Assembly: GCF_014651995.1 (NCBI RefSeq)
Contig: NZ_BMXY01000002.1
Location: 393,616 to 457,615, forward strand
Length of the DNA stretch: 64,000 nt
Direction of reading: 5' to 3'
DNA from: Cognatilysobacter xinjiangensis
Lineage (GTDB): Bacteria; Pseudomonadota; Gammaproteobacteria; Xanthomonadales; Xanthomonadaceae
Shown here: positions 25,839-33,557 of the stretch, piece by piece
Layout of the letters: each line of letters starts with the position of its first letter
How positions within the stretch are numbered: the stretch's first letter is position 1
Translations under genes and position numbers: made by a program
Notes under the pieces: generated by a model
The model's database searches: none
Seen by the model: the letters and a program-made list of their open reading frames with translations, nothing else
Told to the model about the DNA's origin: nothing

Positions 25839-27269
25839 ATGGCTTCCCCCCGCACCACGCTGCTCACCCTTTCGCTGGCCGCCGCCTTCGGCGGCTTCGC
25901 CGCCACCGCCGTGCGCGACGTGTTCGACCGCGATGCCGAGGCCGCGCCGGCGACCGCGCTCACCCTGCCCACGGCCGCGGCGCTGCCCGCCGCGGTCGGC
26001 GGCACGCCGATGCCGTCGCTGGCGCCGATGCTCGCGCGGGTCACCCCCGCGGTGGTGAGCGTGCATTCCAAGCAACGCGTGCGCGTGAGCCCGTTCGCCG
26101 ATCCGTTCTTCCGCCAGCTCTTCCCCGACCTCACCCAGGAACGCATCAACGAGTCGCTCGGCTCGGGCGTGATCGTCGACGCGCAGCGCGGGCTGATCCT
26201 CACCAACCACCACGTCATCGAAGGCGCCGACCAGGTGAGCGTGACGCTCGCCGACGGCCGTACGCTGGCCGCCGAGTTCATCGGCAGCGATCCGGATACC
26301 GACATCGCGGTGATGCGCATCAAGGCCGACAAGCTGCAGGCGCTCGCGCTCGCCAATTCCGACGGCCTGCGCGTGGGCGACTTCGTGGTGGCGGTGGGCA
26401 ATCCGTTCGGCATCGGCCAGACGGTGACCAGCGGCATCGTCTCGGCGGTGGGCCGCAGCGGCCTGCCGGGGCTGGGCTACCAGAACTTCATCCAGACCGA
26501 TGCGTCGATCAATCCGGGCAACTCGGGCGGCGCGCTCGTCAACATCAACGGCGAGCTGGTCGGCATCAATACCGCGAGCTTCAATCCGCGCGGCTCGATG
26601 GCCGGCAACATCGGCCTGGGCTTCGCGATCCCCGCCAACCTCGCGCGCGGCATCGCCGAGCAGCTGGTCAACAACAAGGGCGTGGTTCGCCGCGGCACCT
26701 TCGGCGTGGAGACGCAGGACCTCGACGAGCGCCTGGCGCGCGCGCTGGGCATCAGCGCCGACGGCGGCGCGGTGGTCACGCGCGCGTTCGCGGGCTCGGC
26801 GGCGGCGCAGGCGGGCCTGCGCGCGGGCGACGTCATCACCGCGGCGAACGGCCAACGCATCAACGGTCGCGACGCGCTGCGCAACTTCGAAGGCCTGCAG
26901 AGCCTGGACAGCCGCGTGACCCTCGACGTACTGCGCGACGGTAAGCCGCTGCGCGTGCAGCTGGGCCTCAAGGAACAGCCGCGCTCGATCGCGGGCGCCG
27001 ACGTCGATCCGCGCCTGGCCGGCGCGACGTTCGCCGAACTGCCCGCCAGCCTGCGCAACGCGGGGCTGTCGGGCGTACTGGTGGAATCGGTCGCGCGCGG
27101 CTCGCGCGCGGCGCAGAATCGCCTGCAGCCCGGCGACGTGATCCTCGCGTCCAATGCCGGCGCGTTCTCGGATCTCGCGTCCTTCCGCGCCGGCTTCACG
27201 CAGCAACCGGCAGATTTGATCTTCCGCATCATGCGCGGCAATCAGCAGGGCGTCTTGCCCGTGCGCTGA
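25839..27269 (+). CDS. Do-family periplasmic serine protease (DegP/DegQ/MucD)
   Basis: A 476-residue protease. An N-terminal signal/anchor is followed by a trypsin-like domain with the triad H125 (T-N-H-H-V), D155 (D-P-D-T-D-I-A-V) and S229 (N-P-G-N-S-G-G). Two PDZ domains follow at about 285-375 and 385-475, both with G-D-V-I-like carboxylate loops. This is the Do family that degrades or refolds misfolded envelope proteins. GAGG precedes the ATG at 25839. Length fits DegQ/MucD. Family members are often under sigma-E control; no clear sigma-E promoter was found here. Confidence 0.92.
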   Translation: MASPRTTLLTLSLAAAFGGFAATAVRDVFDRDAEAAPATALTLPTAAALPAAVGGTPMPSLAPMLARVTPAVVSVHSKQRVRVSPFADPFFRQLFPDLTQERINESLGSGVIVDAQRGLILTNHHVIEGADQVSVTLADGRTLAAEFIGSDPDTDIAVMRIKADKLQALALANSDGLRVGDFVVAVGNPFGIGQTVTSGIVSAVGRSGLPGLGYQNFIQTDASINPGNSGGALVNINGELVGINTASFNPRGSMAGNIGLGFAIPANLARGIAEQLVNNKGVVRRGTFGVETQDLDERLARALGISADGGAVVTRAFAGSAAAQAGLRAGDVITAANGQRINGRDALRNFEGLQSLDSRVTLDVLRDGKPLRVQLGLKEQPRSIAGADVDPRLAGATFAELPASLRNAGLSGVLVESVARGSRAAQNRLQPGDVILASNAGAFSDLASFRAGFTQQPADLIFRIMRGNQQGVLPVR

Positions 27270-27302
27270 GCCGCGATCCCCCGAGCCCAGGAGAGAGCGT
27301 TC

Positions 27303-27701
27303 ATGGCCACCAACAACCGCAACGGTTCGTCGTCCGCCGACGTCGCCACCACGGGCGATTTCCGCTCGAACATCGGCGAGGCCGGCAGCAGCCTCAAGCA
27401 GGCCGCGGTCGATACCAGCGAAGCGCTGCGCAACGCGGCCGTCGCCGCGGGCGAGGAACTGCGCGTGGGCAAGGCCAACGTCAAGGCCGACCTCGCCGAC
27501 ACCGCGCTCGCCGGCATCGCCGCGGCGGAAACCGCGGGCGGCGCCGCGCGCGAACAGGTCGACGCGCTGATGGACAAGGGCCGCGACCTCGTCGACAGCG
27601 CCGCGGAGCTGATCCGCGAGCGTCCGCTGGCGAGCTTCGGCGTCGCCTTCGCGGCGGGCTGGCTGATCGCGAAGCTGGCGCGCGGCGGCGGCGACCGCTG
27701 A
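27303..27701 (+). CDS. DUF883 family protein (ElaB/YqjD-like)
   Basis: A 132-residue protein with a long amphipathic helical region and a C-terminal transmembrane segment P-L-A-S-F-G-V-A-F-A-A-G-W-L-I-A-K-L. That segment follows R-E-R-P-L, the standard DUF883/ElaB signature. E. coli ElaB and YqjD are tail-anchored inner-membrane proteins that bind ribosomes in stationary phase. It starts an operon with the YqjE-like and 118-residue genes (8-bp and 2-bp gaps). AGGAGAGA lies upstream of the ATG. Confidence 0.85.
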   Translation: MATNNRNGSSSADVATTGDFRSNIGEAGSSLKQAAVDTSEALRNAAVAAGEELRVGKANVKADLADTALAGIAAAETAGGAAREQVDALMDKGRDLVDSAAELIRERPLASFGVAFAAGWLIAKLARGGGDR

Positions 27702-27708
27702 GTCGGTC

Positions 27709-28287
27709 GTGACCGGCGCGGGGAGCGCGAACGGCAGCACGGGGAGCCCGGGTTCCGAAGGCCCGGGTTCGTCGCGCGCGAACGCGCCCGACCTGGAGGA
27801 AGCGCTGCGGCAGGTGATGGCCGCGGGACGCTCCAGCCTCGGCGCCGCGTCCGACGCTTCCAAGGCCTTCCGCAGCCTGCTCGCGGCCGACATCTCGCTC
27901 GCGCGCAGCGCGCTGGGGCGCACGCTGGCCTTCGTCGGCCTCGCCATCGCCTTCGGCGCCAGCGCTTGGCTGCTGCTGATGGCCACGGCGGTGGTGTTCC
28001 TCTATGCCGTCGCGGGCCTGACCTGGATGAGCGCGATGCTGATCTGCTCCGCCCTGAGCCTGGTGGTCTGCGGGCTCTCGGCCTGGGCGGCGATGCGCTA
28101 TTTCGAGCACACCCGGCTCAAGGCCTCGCGTCGCCAGCTGGCGCGACTGGGTATCGGCGAGCTCGCCGATTTCACCCCGCCGCCGGGCTCCGCCGCGCCG
28201 GCGAAGTCGGTCGAGGACACGAAGCTGCAGACCGCGTCGGGCGAACCCGTCAAGGACAGCGTCGGCGTGCCGGTCACGCCTCCGTAG
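27709..28287 (+). CDS. YqjE-like phage-holin-superfamily membrane protein
   Basis: A 192-residue protein with a disordered N-terminus (Ser/Gly-rich), an amphipathic segment, and two adjacent transmembrane helices at about 70-97 and 102-126, followed by a charged helix R-Y-F-E-H-T-R-L-K-A-S-R-R-Q-L. This is the YqjE/putative actinobacterial holin-X family layout (PF07332). It begins with GTG. The gene order DUF883 - YqjE - small membrane protein matches E. coli yqjD-yqjE-yqjK. A holin function is not implied. Confidence 0.78.
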   Translation: MTGAGSANGSTGSPGSEGPGSSRANAPDLEEALRQVMAAGRSSLGAASDASKAFRSLLAADISLARSALGRTLAFVGLAIAFGASAWLLLMATAVVFLYAVAGLTWMSAMLICSALSLVVCGLSAWAAMRYFEHTRLKASRRQLARLGIGELADFTPPPGSAAPAKSVEDTKLQTASGEPVKDSVGVPVTPP

Positions 28288-28289
28288 CC

Positions 28290-28646
28290 ATGGCCACCTC
28301 GTTCAAGCAACTGATGCGGAAGGTCGAGCAGGCCGAGGCCACGCTCGAGGCGCGCGAGCGTCTGGTCGCCGCCGACTGGCGCCAGCTCAAGGCGTCGTGG
28401 AAGGACGGCTGGACGCCCGGGCGCATCGTGCTCGCGGGCGTGGTGGCCGGCTTCATCGTCGGCCGCGTCGAGCCGGTCAAGGCCGTCGCCAAGGGCGGCA
28501 CCATCATGCAGATGATCACCGCGCTGTCCGGCCTCGTCGCCAGCGCGAGTACCGAGCAGGCGGCGACGCGCGTGGAAAGCGCCGCGGCCGACGTCGGCGA
28601 TGCCGCACAGGCCACCCCGGCGGTGGCGCCGGTCGACCCGGCCTGA
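28290..28646 (+). CDS. Small membrane-associated protein, YqjK position
   Basis: A 118-residue protein, third gene of the DUF883-YqjE operon. It has an N-terminal coiled-coil-like helix (V-E-Q-A-E-A-T-L-E-A-R-E-R-L), a hydrophobic G-R-I-V-L-A-G-V-V-A-G-F-I-V-G-R segment at about 45-60, and an Ala-rich tail. It sits where yqjK is in E. coli, but sequence likeness is weak. Probably part of the same envelope-stress membrane complex; function unknown. Confidence 0.65.
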   Translation: MATSFKQLMRKVEQAEATLEARERLVAADWRQLKASWKDGWTPGRIVLAGVVAGFIVGRVEPVKAVAKGGTIMQMITALSGLVASASTEQAATRVESAAADVGDAAQATPAVAPVDPA

Positions 28647-28653
28647 GGATCGA

Positions 28654-29787
28654 ATGACCAGCACCACGCCGCAGCACACGCTCGTCCCCGCCACCGACGG
28701 CATCGTCGAGGCGTCCGCGACCGATCCCGCGACCGCGCACCCGGGCCGCCCGCGCGCACCGACCGCCGTGGTGGTGCTCGCGGTGATCGCCACCGGCTTC
28801 ACCCTGTGGGCCGCGCAGGGCCTGATCCTGCCGGTGCTGCTGGCGATGTTCTTCGCGCTGGTCGGCAACCCGATCATCCGCGTGCTGAAGCGCATCTACG
28901 TGCCGCGCTTTCTCAGTGCGCTGCTGGTGATCACGCTGGGCTTCGCCGGCACCGTGCTGCTGGTCGAGCAGCTCGTGCAGCCGGCCACCGAATGGATCCG
29001 CGAGGCGCCGCGCGGCGTGCGCTCGCTGGCGCCCAAGCTGCGCGAGATGGTGCGCCCCGTGCACGAGGCGAACCAGGCCGCCCAGCGCCTGGCCAGCGCC
29101 GCCGCGGCGGGCACGGGCAGTGACACGCGCGTGCAGGTGGTACGCACCGAGACCAACGACCCGCTGCGCTGGCTGATGGGCACGCCGAAGCTGCTCAGCT
29201 CGATCCTCGCGGTCGTGCTGCTCACGTTCTTCTTCATGGTCTACGGCGAGAACCTGCAACGGCATGCGCTCGCGCTGTTGCCCACGCGGCAGCAGCAGAA
29301 GATCACCGTCGACATCCTGACCTCGATCGAGCGCGAGATCTCGCGCTACGTGCTCACCATAAGCGTGATCAACGCGGTGGTCGGCGTGGTGATCGCGGTG
29401 CTGCTCAACGCCATCGGCGTGCCGTCGCAGGAGGCGCTGCTGTGGGGCACGATGGCGATGCTGCTGAACTTCGCGCCCTACGTCGGCCCGCTGATCGGCA
29501 TGCTGACGCTGCTGCTGATGGGCTTCCTGCGCTTCGAGGACTGGATGGCGCTCGCGCCCGCTGGCATCTACCTGCTCGTGCACACGCTGGAAGGGCAGTT
29601 GCTCACGCCGATCGTGCTCGGCCGCAGCATGCGCCTGTCGCCGCTGATCCTGATCCTGTCGCTGATGGTGTTCGGCTGGCTGTGGAGCATGATCGGCCTG
29701 CTGCTCGCGGTGCCGCTGCTGGTCTGCGTGAAGCTGGTGCTCTCGCGGATCGACGGCATGGATGGCTGGGCGCGGTTGCTGGAATAA
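28654..29787 (+). CDS. AI-2E family transporter (UPF0118)
   Basis: A 377-residue polytopic membrane protein with about seven or eight helices. Typical stretches are A-Q-G-L-I-L-P-V-L-L-A-M-F-F-A-L-V at the first helices, A-M-L-L-N-F-A-P-Y-V-G-P-L-I-G in the middle and E-G-Q-L-L-T-P-I-V-L-G-R-S-M-R-L-S-P near the end, the hallmark of the AI-2E/PerM family. Some members export AI-2 or act as Na+/H+ antiporters; the substrate here is unknown. It follows the YqjE-type operon by 7 bp and may be co-transcribed. Confidence 0.9.
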   Translation: MTSTTPQHTLVPATDGIVEASATDPATAHPGRPRAPTAVVVLAVIATGFTLWAAQGLILPVLLAMFFALVGNPIIRVLKRIYVPRFLSALLVITLGFAGTVLLVEQLVQPATEWIREAPRGVRSLAPKLREMVRPVHEANQAAQRLASAAAAGTGSDTRVQVVRTETNDPLRWLMGTPKLLSSILAVVLLTFFFMVYGENLQRHALALLPTRQQQKITVDILTSIEREISRYVLTISVINAVVGVVIAVLLNAIGVPSQEALLWGTMAMLLNFAPYVGPLIGMLTLLLMGFLRFEDWMALAPAGIYLLVHTLEGQLLTPIVLGRSMRLSPLILILSLMVFGWLWSMIGLLLAVPLLVCVKLVLSRIDGMDGWARLLE

Positions 29788-29788
29788 G

Positions 29789-30550
29789 TCAGCGCGCGAA
29801 CGGCGACGGGCCGTATAGCCGCGTGAGGTGGTCGGCGACCGCGGGATACGCGCGGCGCAGCACGTCCGGCGCGCTGAAGTGGTATTCGCTCGCCACCGCG
29901 AAGAATTCGTCCGGCGCCTCGGCCGCGTACTCGTCGATGTCGACGCGCCGACCGCGGTCGAGCCGCGCGCTCAGGTCGTCGAACGCGGCCTGGAAATCGC
30001 GCACCCACGCGGCGTGGCGGTCGCCGGGCAATGGCGGCGTGCCGTCGAGCTCGCCGTCGAGCGCGTCGATCTTGTGCGCGATCTCGTGCACGGCCACGCA
30101 GAAACCGTCGTTCGGCGCGTCGCAGTCGGCCTGCACGTCGGCCCAGGACAGGATGAGCGGGCCGGCTTCCCAGGCCTCGCCGATCAGGTCGTCCTCCCAC
30201 TCGTGCAGCACGCCCGTGGCATCGACGTGGGTGCGGTTCACGCGGAACGCGTCGGGATAGACGATCAGCTGCGACCAGCCGCGCAGCGCGCCGACGCCGA
30301 GCTCCAGCACCGGCAGGCAGCACAGCGCGGCGAGCAGGGCGCGGTCGCCGTCGCCGAGTTCGAGGTCGGCCACCGGCGTGATCGTGCGGTTGCGCAGGAA
30401 CCACGCGGCGAGGCGCGAGAGGCGCGCGCGGCGGGCTTCGTCGAGCGCGGCGATCCACGGCGCATGCGCGAGGACATGCGCCTCGAGCGCGGGATCGAGC
30501 GGAGCGTCAGGGGTATCAGGCCGCGCGAGGCGGCGGAGCCAGCCGAGCAA
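29789..30550 (-). CDS. mtfA: MtfA-like zinc metallopeptidase (M90)
   Basis: A 253-residue protein with zincin motif H155-E156-I-A-H159-K and a downstream Glu ligand in D-E-F-F-A-V-A-S-E. N-terminal segments L-P-V-L-E-L-G and I-V-Y-P-D-A-F match MtfA. E. coli MtfA binds the repressor Mlc and has peptidase activity, linking it to glucose uptake control. Whether Mlc exists here is unknown. It is convergent with the AI-2E gene with only one base between the stop codons. Confidence 0.88.
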   Translation of the reverse strand: MLGWLRRLARPDTPDAPLDPALEAHVLAHAPWIAALDEARRARLSRLAAWFLRNRTITPVADLELGDGDRALLAALCCLPVLELGVGALRGWSQLIVYPDAFRVNRTHVDATGVLHEWEDDLIGEAWEAGPLILSWADVQADCDAPNDGFCVAVHEIAHKIDALDGELDGTPPLPGDRHAAWVRDFQAAFDDLSARLDRGRRVDIDEYAAEAPDEFFAVASEYHFSAPDVLRRAYPAVADHLTRLYGPSPFAR

Positions 30551-30556
30551 GCGGCG

Positions 30557-30826
30557 TCAGCGGAACATGCCGGGCAGGAAGCTGTGCCAGCGCGTGCGCG
30601 AATCGGTATTGGCGTCGCTGTGCACGCTCGGGCGCACGCGCGGGGTCGCGTCGCGCGACGGCACCTGCGCCGCCTTGCGGGCCTCGGCCTTCGGCGCGGG
30701 CGCCGTCTCCGCCACGTCCGCCGCCACGCTGCCACCGCCGCCGTTGGCGCTGCTCAGCTGCACCTCGCGCCCGAAGGCGTCGGCGCAGGCCAGAAGCATC
30801 AGCAGGCACAGGCAGGTACGGTGCAT
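30557..30826 (-). CDS. Small exported protein, unknown function (89 aa)
   Basis: An 89-residue protein with an N-terminal signal peptide (L-C-L-L-M-L-L-A-C-A-D-A-F-G), then a polar, probably disordered region rich in Ala, Ser and charged residues. The C-terminus T-R-W-H-S-F-L-P-G-M-F-R could be a short amphipathic end. It lies 6 bp upstream of mtfA on the same strand and may be co-transcribed. No known family. Confidence 0.55.
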   Translation of the reverse strand: MHRTCLCLLMLLACADAFGREVQLSSANGGGGSVAADVAETAPAPKAEARKAAQVPSRDATPRVRPSVHSDANTDSRTRWHSFLPGMFR

Positions 30827-30935
30827 GGCAGGTCCCGGTCCCGGGCGGTTTCCCGGAGCCCCGCGAGCATAGCGCGAAAAGACGGCGTGACGGCGCCGGG
30901 CGTCGGCACCTCCCGGGCCGGGCGCGGGCGGCCTT

Positions 30936-30941
30936 CATAAT
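30936..30941 (+). promoter_or_regulatory. Candidate -10 hexamer six bases before birA
   Basis: CATAAT, six bases, then the birA ATG at 30948, with no Shine-Dalgarno sequence. This spacing predicts a leaderless transcript. No clear -35. Confidence 0.45.
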
Positions 30942-30947
30942 CCCCGC

Positions 30948-31961
30948 ATGAGCTCCGTTTCCGATGCCCGCCCCGGGCGCCCGATCGACGACCGCGCGCT
31001 GCTGCAGGCGCTCGCCGCCGGCCCGGTGTCCGGCGATGCCCTGGCCCGCGCCGCCGGGCTGACACGCGCCGCGGTCTGGAAGCGCATCGAGGGGCTGCGC
31101 GAGGCGGGGGTGCCCGTCGAGGCCGCCGCCGGCAAGGGCTATCGGCTGGCGATGCCGCTGGACCTGCTGGACTCCGCGGCGATCCGCGCCGCGCTGCCGC
31201 CGGCCGTCGCCGCACGGCTGGCGCAGCTCGACGTGGCCTGGTCGATCGAATCCACCAATACCGCGCTGCTGCGCGAGCCGGCCCCGGCGCAGGGCGCGCG
31301 CGTGCTGTTCGCGGAACGCCAGACCGGCGGGCGCGGCCGGCGCGGGCGCAGCTGGCAGTCGCCACTGGGCGCGAGCCTGCTGCTCTCGGTGTCGCGCAGC
31401 TTCGACGGCGGCCTCGCGCGGCTGGGCGGGCTCAGCCTGGTCGCCGGCATCGCGGTCGCGGAAGCGCTGCGCGCGTCGGGCTTCGATGCGGTCGGGCTGA
31501 AGTGGCCCAACGACGTGGTGATCGAGGCCGATGGCGGGCTTCGCAAGCTCGGCGGCCTGCTGGTCGAGGGCGGCGGCGAGCACGCGGGGCCGGTGCGCGC
31601 CGTGGTCGGCATCGGCCTCAACGTACGGCTGCCCGCCTCGACCGCCGCCTCGATCGACCAGCCCTGGACCGACCTGTCGCGACTGGGCGACACGCCCACG
31701 CGCAGCACGCTGGCGGCGACGCTGCTCGCGAACCTGCTGCCCGCGCTGGATGCCTTCGACCGCGATGGCTTCGCGCCTTTCGCGCTGCGCTGGAGCGCGG
31801 TGGACGTGCTGCACGGCCGCGATGTCACCTTGCATCTGCACGACCGCACCGAGACTGCGCAGGTGCTCGGCCTCGCCGACGACGGCGCACTGCGCGTGCG
31901 CACCGCCGATGGCGAGCGCACCGTGCATGCGGGCGAAGTCAGCCTGAGGACCGCCGCATGA
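30948..31961 (+). CDS. birA: Bifunctional biotin-protein ligase/biotin operon repressor
   Basis: A 337-residue BirA. Residues about 17-70 form a winged-helix DNA-binding domain (G-L-T-R-A-A-V-W-K-R-I). The ligase domain has the biotin-adenylate loop G-R-G-R-R-G-R (128-134), K-W-P-N-D (185-189) and G-I-G-L-N-V. A C-terminal SH3-like domain closes the protein. It attaches biotin to acetyl-CoA carboxylase and probably represses biotin genes. Its ATGA overlaps the start of coaX, a gene pair common in this family. bioD lies 11 kb away. Confidence 0.93.
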   Translation: MSSVSDARPGRPIDDRALLQALAAGPVSGDALARAAGLTRAAVWKRIEGLREAGVPVEAAAGKGYRLAMPLDLLDSAAIRAALPPAVAARLAQLDVAWSIESTNTALLREPAPAQGARVLFAERQTGGRGRRGRSWQSPLGASLLLSVSRSFDGGLARLGGLSLVAGIAVAEALRASGFDAVGLKWPNDVVIEADGGLRKLGGLLVEGGGEHAGPVRAVVGIGLNVRLPASTAASIDQPWTDLSRLGDTPTRSTLAATLLANLLPALDAFDRDGFAPFALRWSAVDVLHGRDVTLHLHDRTETAQVLGLADDGALRVRTADGERTVHAGEVSLRTAA

Positions 31962-32683
31962 ACGCCTGGTTGTTCGATCTCGGCAATACGCGACTCAAGT
32001 GCGCACCGCTGGTGGGTGGCGCGCCGGGCGAAGTGCACGCGCTGGCGCACGGGGAGGGCGAACTCGCCGCGGCACTCGATGCGGTGCTGCCGCCGGATTT
32101 CGACGTCGCCTACGTGTCGAGCGTCGCCGGCGAAACCCTGCGCGTGGCGCTGCTCGACGCGCTGACGCGGCGCTGCCGGCGGATCGAACTCGCACGCACG
32201 CAGGCCGCGTTCCTCGACCTGCGCATCGCCTACGCGCAGCCGACGCGGCTCGGCGTCGACCGCTTCCTCGCGATGCTCGGCGCGCGTGCGCGCGGACGCG
32301 AGGCGCTGCTCGTCTGCGGCGTCGGCACCGCGCTCACGCTGGATCTCGTCGACGCCGACGGCCTGCATCGCGGCGGCCGCATCGCGCCTTCGCCGCGGCT
32401 CATGCGCGAGGCGCTGCACGCGCGCGCGCCGCAGTTGCCGGTCGACGGCGGCGTCTGGAACGACTGGGCGACCGACACCGCCGACGCGCTCGCGTCCGGC
32501 TGCCTCGGCGCGTCGCTCGCACTGCTGCACGAGGCGCAGGCGTCGGCGACGACGCTGCTCGGCGCATCGCCGCGACTGCTCGTGCATGGCGGCGGCGCGG
32601 GGCCACTGCTCGAACGCCTCCCCGGCGCCGTGCATCGCCCGTCGCTGGTGCTCGACGGCCTCGCGCGCTGGGCGACCGCGTAG
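31958..32683 (+). CDS. coaX: Type III pantothenate kinase
   Basis: A 241-residue ASKHA-fold kinase with D-L-G-N-T-R-L-K at residues 7-14 (phosphate 1 motif), L-G-V-D-R-F-L-A-M-L-G-A, C-G-V-G-T-A-L-T-L-D and H-G-G-G-A-G-P-L late in the protein. It makes 4'-phosphopantothenate in CoA synthesis, does not respond to CoA feedback, and uses a monovalent cation. The ATG overlaps the birA stop codon (ATGA). Confidence 0.92.
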   Translation: MNAWLFDLGNTRLKCAPLVGGAPGEVHALAHGEGELAAALDAVLPPDFDVAYVSSVAGETLRVALLDALTRRCRRIELARTQAAFLDLRIAYAQPTRLGVDRFLAMLGARARGREALLVCGVGTALTLDLVDADGLHRGGRIAPSPRLMREALHARAPQLPVDGGVWNDWATDTADALASGCLGASLALLHEAQASATTLLGASPRLLVHGGGAGPLLERLPGAVHRPSLVLDGLARWATA

Positions 32684-32729
32684 TGACCGCGATCACGCGG
32701 CACGCGCACGCCGCGTCGCAGGTGCTGGC

Positions 32730-32735
32730 TAGAAT
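32730..32735 (+). promoter_or_regulatory. Candidate -10 hexamer six bases before ATG
   Basis: TAGAAT (five of six bases of TATAAT), then six bases, then the ATG at 32742; no ribosome site. It predicts a leaderless mRNA for the SPOR-like gene. Confidence 0.45.
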
Positions 32736-32741
32736 CGACGC

Positions 32742-33410
32742 ATGTTGATGCGGGCCTCGCTGGTGCTGTTGCTGGTGCTCAACGCGGGCGTGGCCGCGTG
32801 GTGGGCGACGCACGTGCCCGCGGCGGCGGTGGATGCACCCGCGATGCCGGCCGACGTGCCCCTGTTGCAGCTCGCCGATGCGCCGCGTGGTGCGGCAGCC
32901 GCGCCCGCGCCCGTGCTGCCCGGCGATGGGCTGCGCTGCTACCGCTACGGCCCGTTCGGCAATCCCGCCGCGTTCGATGCGGCGCGGCGCGCGATCGTCG
33001 CGCAGGTCGCGTGGACCGCCACTGCCGAGCAGGTCGCCGGCACGCCGCGCGCCTGGCGCGTGATGCTGCCGCAGCCCGATCGTGCCACCGCGACCGCCAC
33101 CGCCGCGCGTATCGGCGCCGCGGGCTTCAGCGACTACCTCGTGCTGCCCGAAACCGGTGACGATCCGAATGCGATCGCGCTCGGGCGCTACCGCAGCGAA
33201 GCCGCCGCGCGCGAGCGTGCCGCGCGCCTCGCGCAGGCGGGCTTTCCCGCGCGCGCCGAGCCGGTGGGCGGTCGCGTCGTGCAATGGCTGGACGTGGCCG
33301 CCACGCCCGCCTTCGAGCCGCGCTCGGCGACGCTGGGCCTCACCGGCGCACCCATCGACTGCGCCGGCGTGCCGCGGGACGGGCGCTACACTATCCCCGG
33401 GCCGGCTTAG
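32742..33410 (+). CDS. Predicted SPOR-domain membrane-anchored protein
   Basis: A 222-residue protein with an N-terminal hydrophobic helix (residues 4-24) followed by a periplasmic region. Residues about 105-175 have the alternating pattern L-P-Q-P-D-R-A-T-A-T-A-T-A-A-R ... A-L-G-R-Y-R-S-E-A-A-A-R-E-R-A, typical of SPOR domains, which bind denuded peptidoglycan glycan strands. The position behind birA-coaX agrees with other xanthomonads. The stop codon TAG lies inside the tRNA-Thr gene: the last ten bases of this gene are the first ten bases of the tRNA. Confidence 0.68.
   Translation: MLMRASLVLLLVLNAGVAAWWATHVPAAAVDAPAMPADVPLLQLADAPRGAAAAPAPVLPGDGLRCYRYGPFGNPAAFDAARRAIVAQVAWTATAEQVAGTPRAWRVMLPQPDRATATATAARIGAAGFSDYLVLPETGDDPNAIALGRYRSEAAARERAARLAQAGFPARAEPVGGRVVQWLDVAATPAFEPRSATLGLTGAPIDCAGVPRDGRYTIPGPA
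33387..33392 (+). promoter_or_regulatory. Candidate -10 of tRNA-Thr
   Basis: TACACT, followed by eight bases before the tRNA 5' end, a fitting place for a -10 element. It lies inside the end of the SPOR-like gene. Confidence 0.4.
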
Positions 33411-33476
33411 CTCAGTCGGTAGAGCAACTGATTTGTAATCAGTAGGTCGTCGGTTCGATTCCGACAGCCGGCACCA
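33401..33476 (+). tRNA. tRNA-Thr (UGU anticodon)
   Basis: A full cloverleaf: acceptor GCCGGCT/AGCCGGC, D arm with GCTCAGTCGGTAGAGC, anticodon stem ACTGA/TCAGT with loop TTTGTAA giving anticodon TGT (reads ACA), T arm CGGTTCGATTCCG, and encoded CCA. Its first ten bases overlap the end of the preceding protein gene. Confidence 0.97.
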
Positions 33477-33557
33477 CGGCCCGCCCGCGTCTTCCACCCC
33501 TTCATCGCGTCCCGCGCGCTGCGGTACTGTGGCCCGACGGCCCACGGTGGGGATGGG

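Noticed and set aside
27709..28287. Phage holin indicating a prophage
   Set aside because: The protein matches the YqjE branch in a yqjD-yqjE-like operon, and no other phage gene is near.
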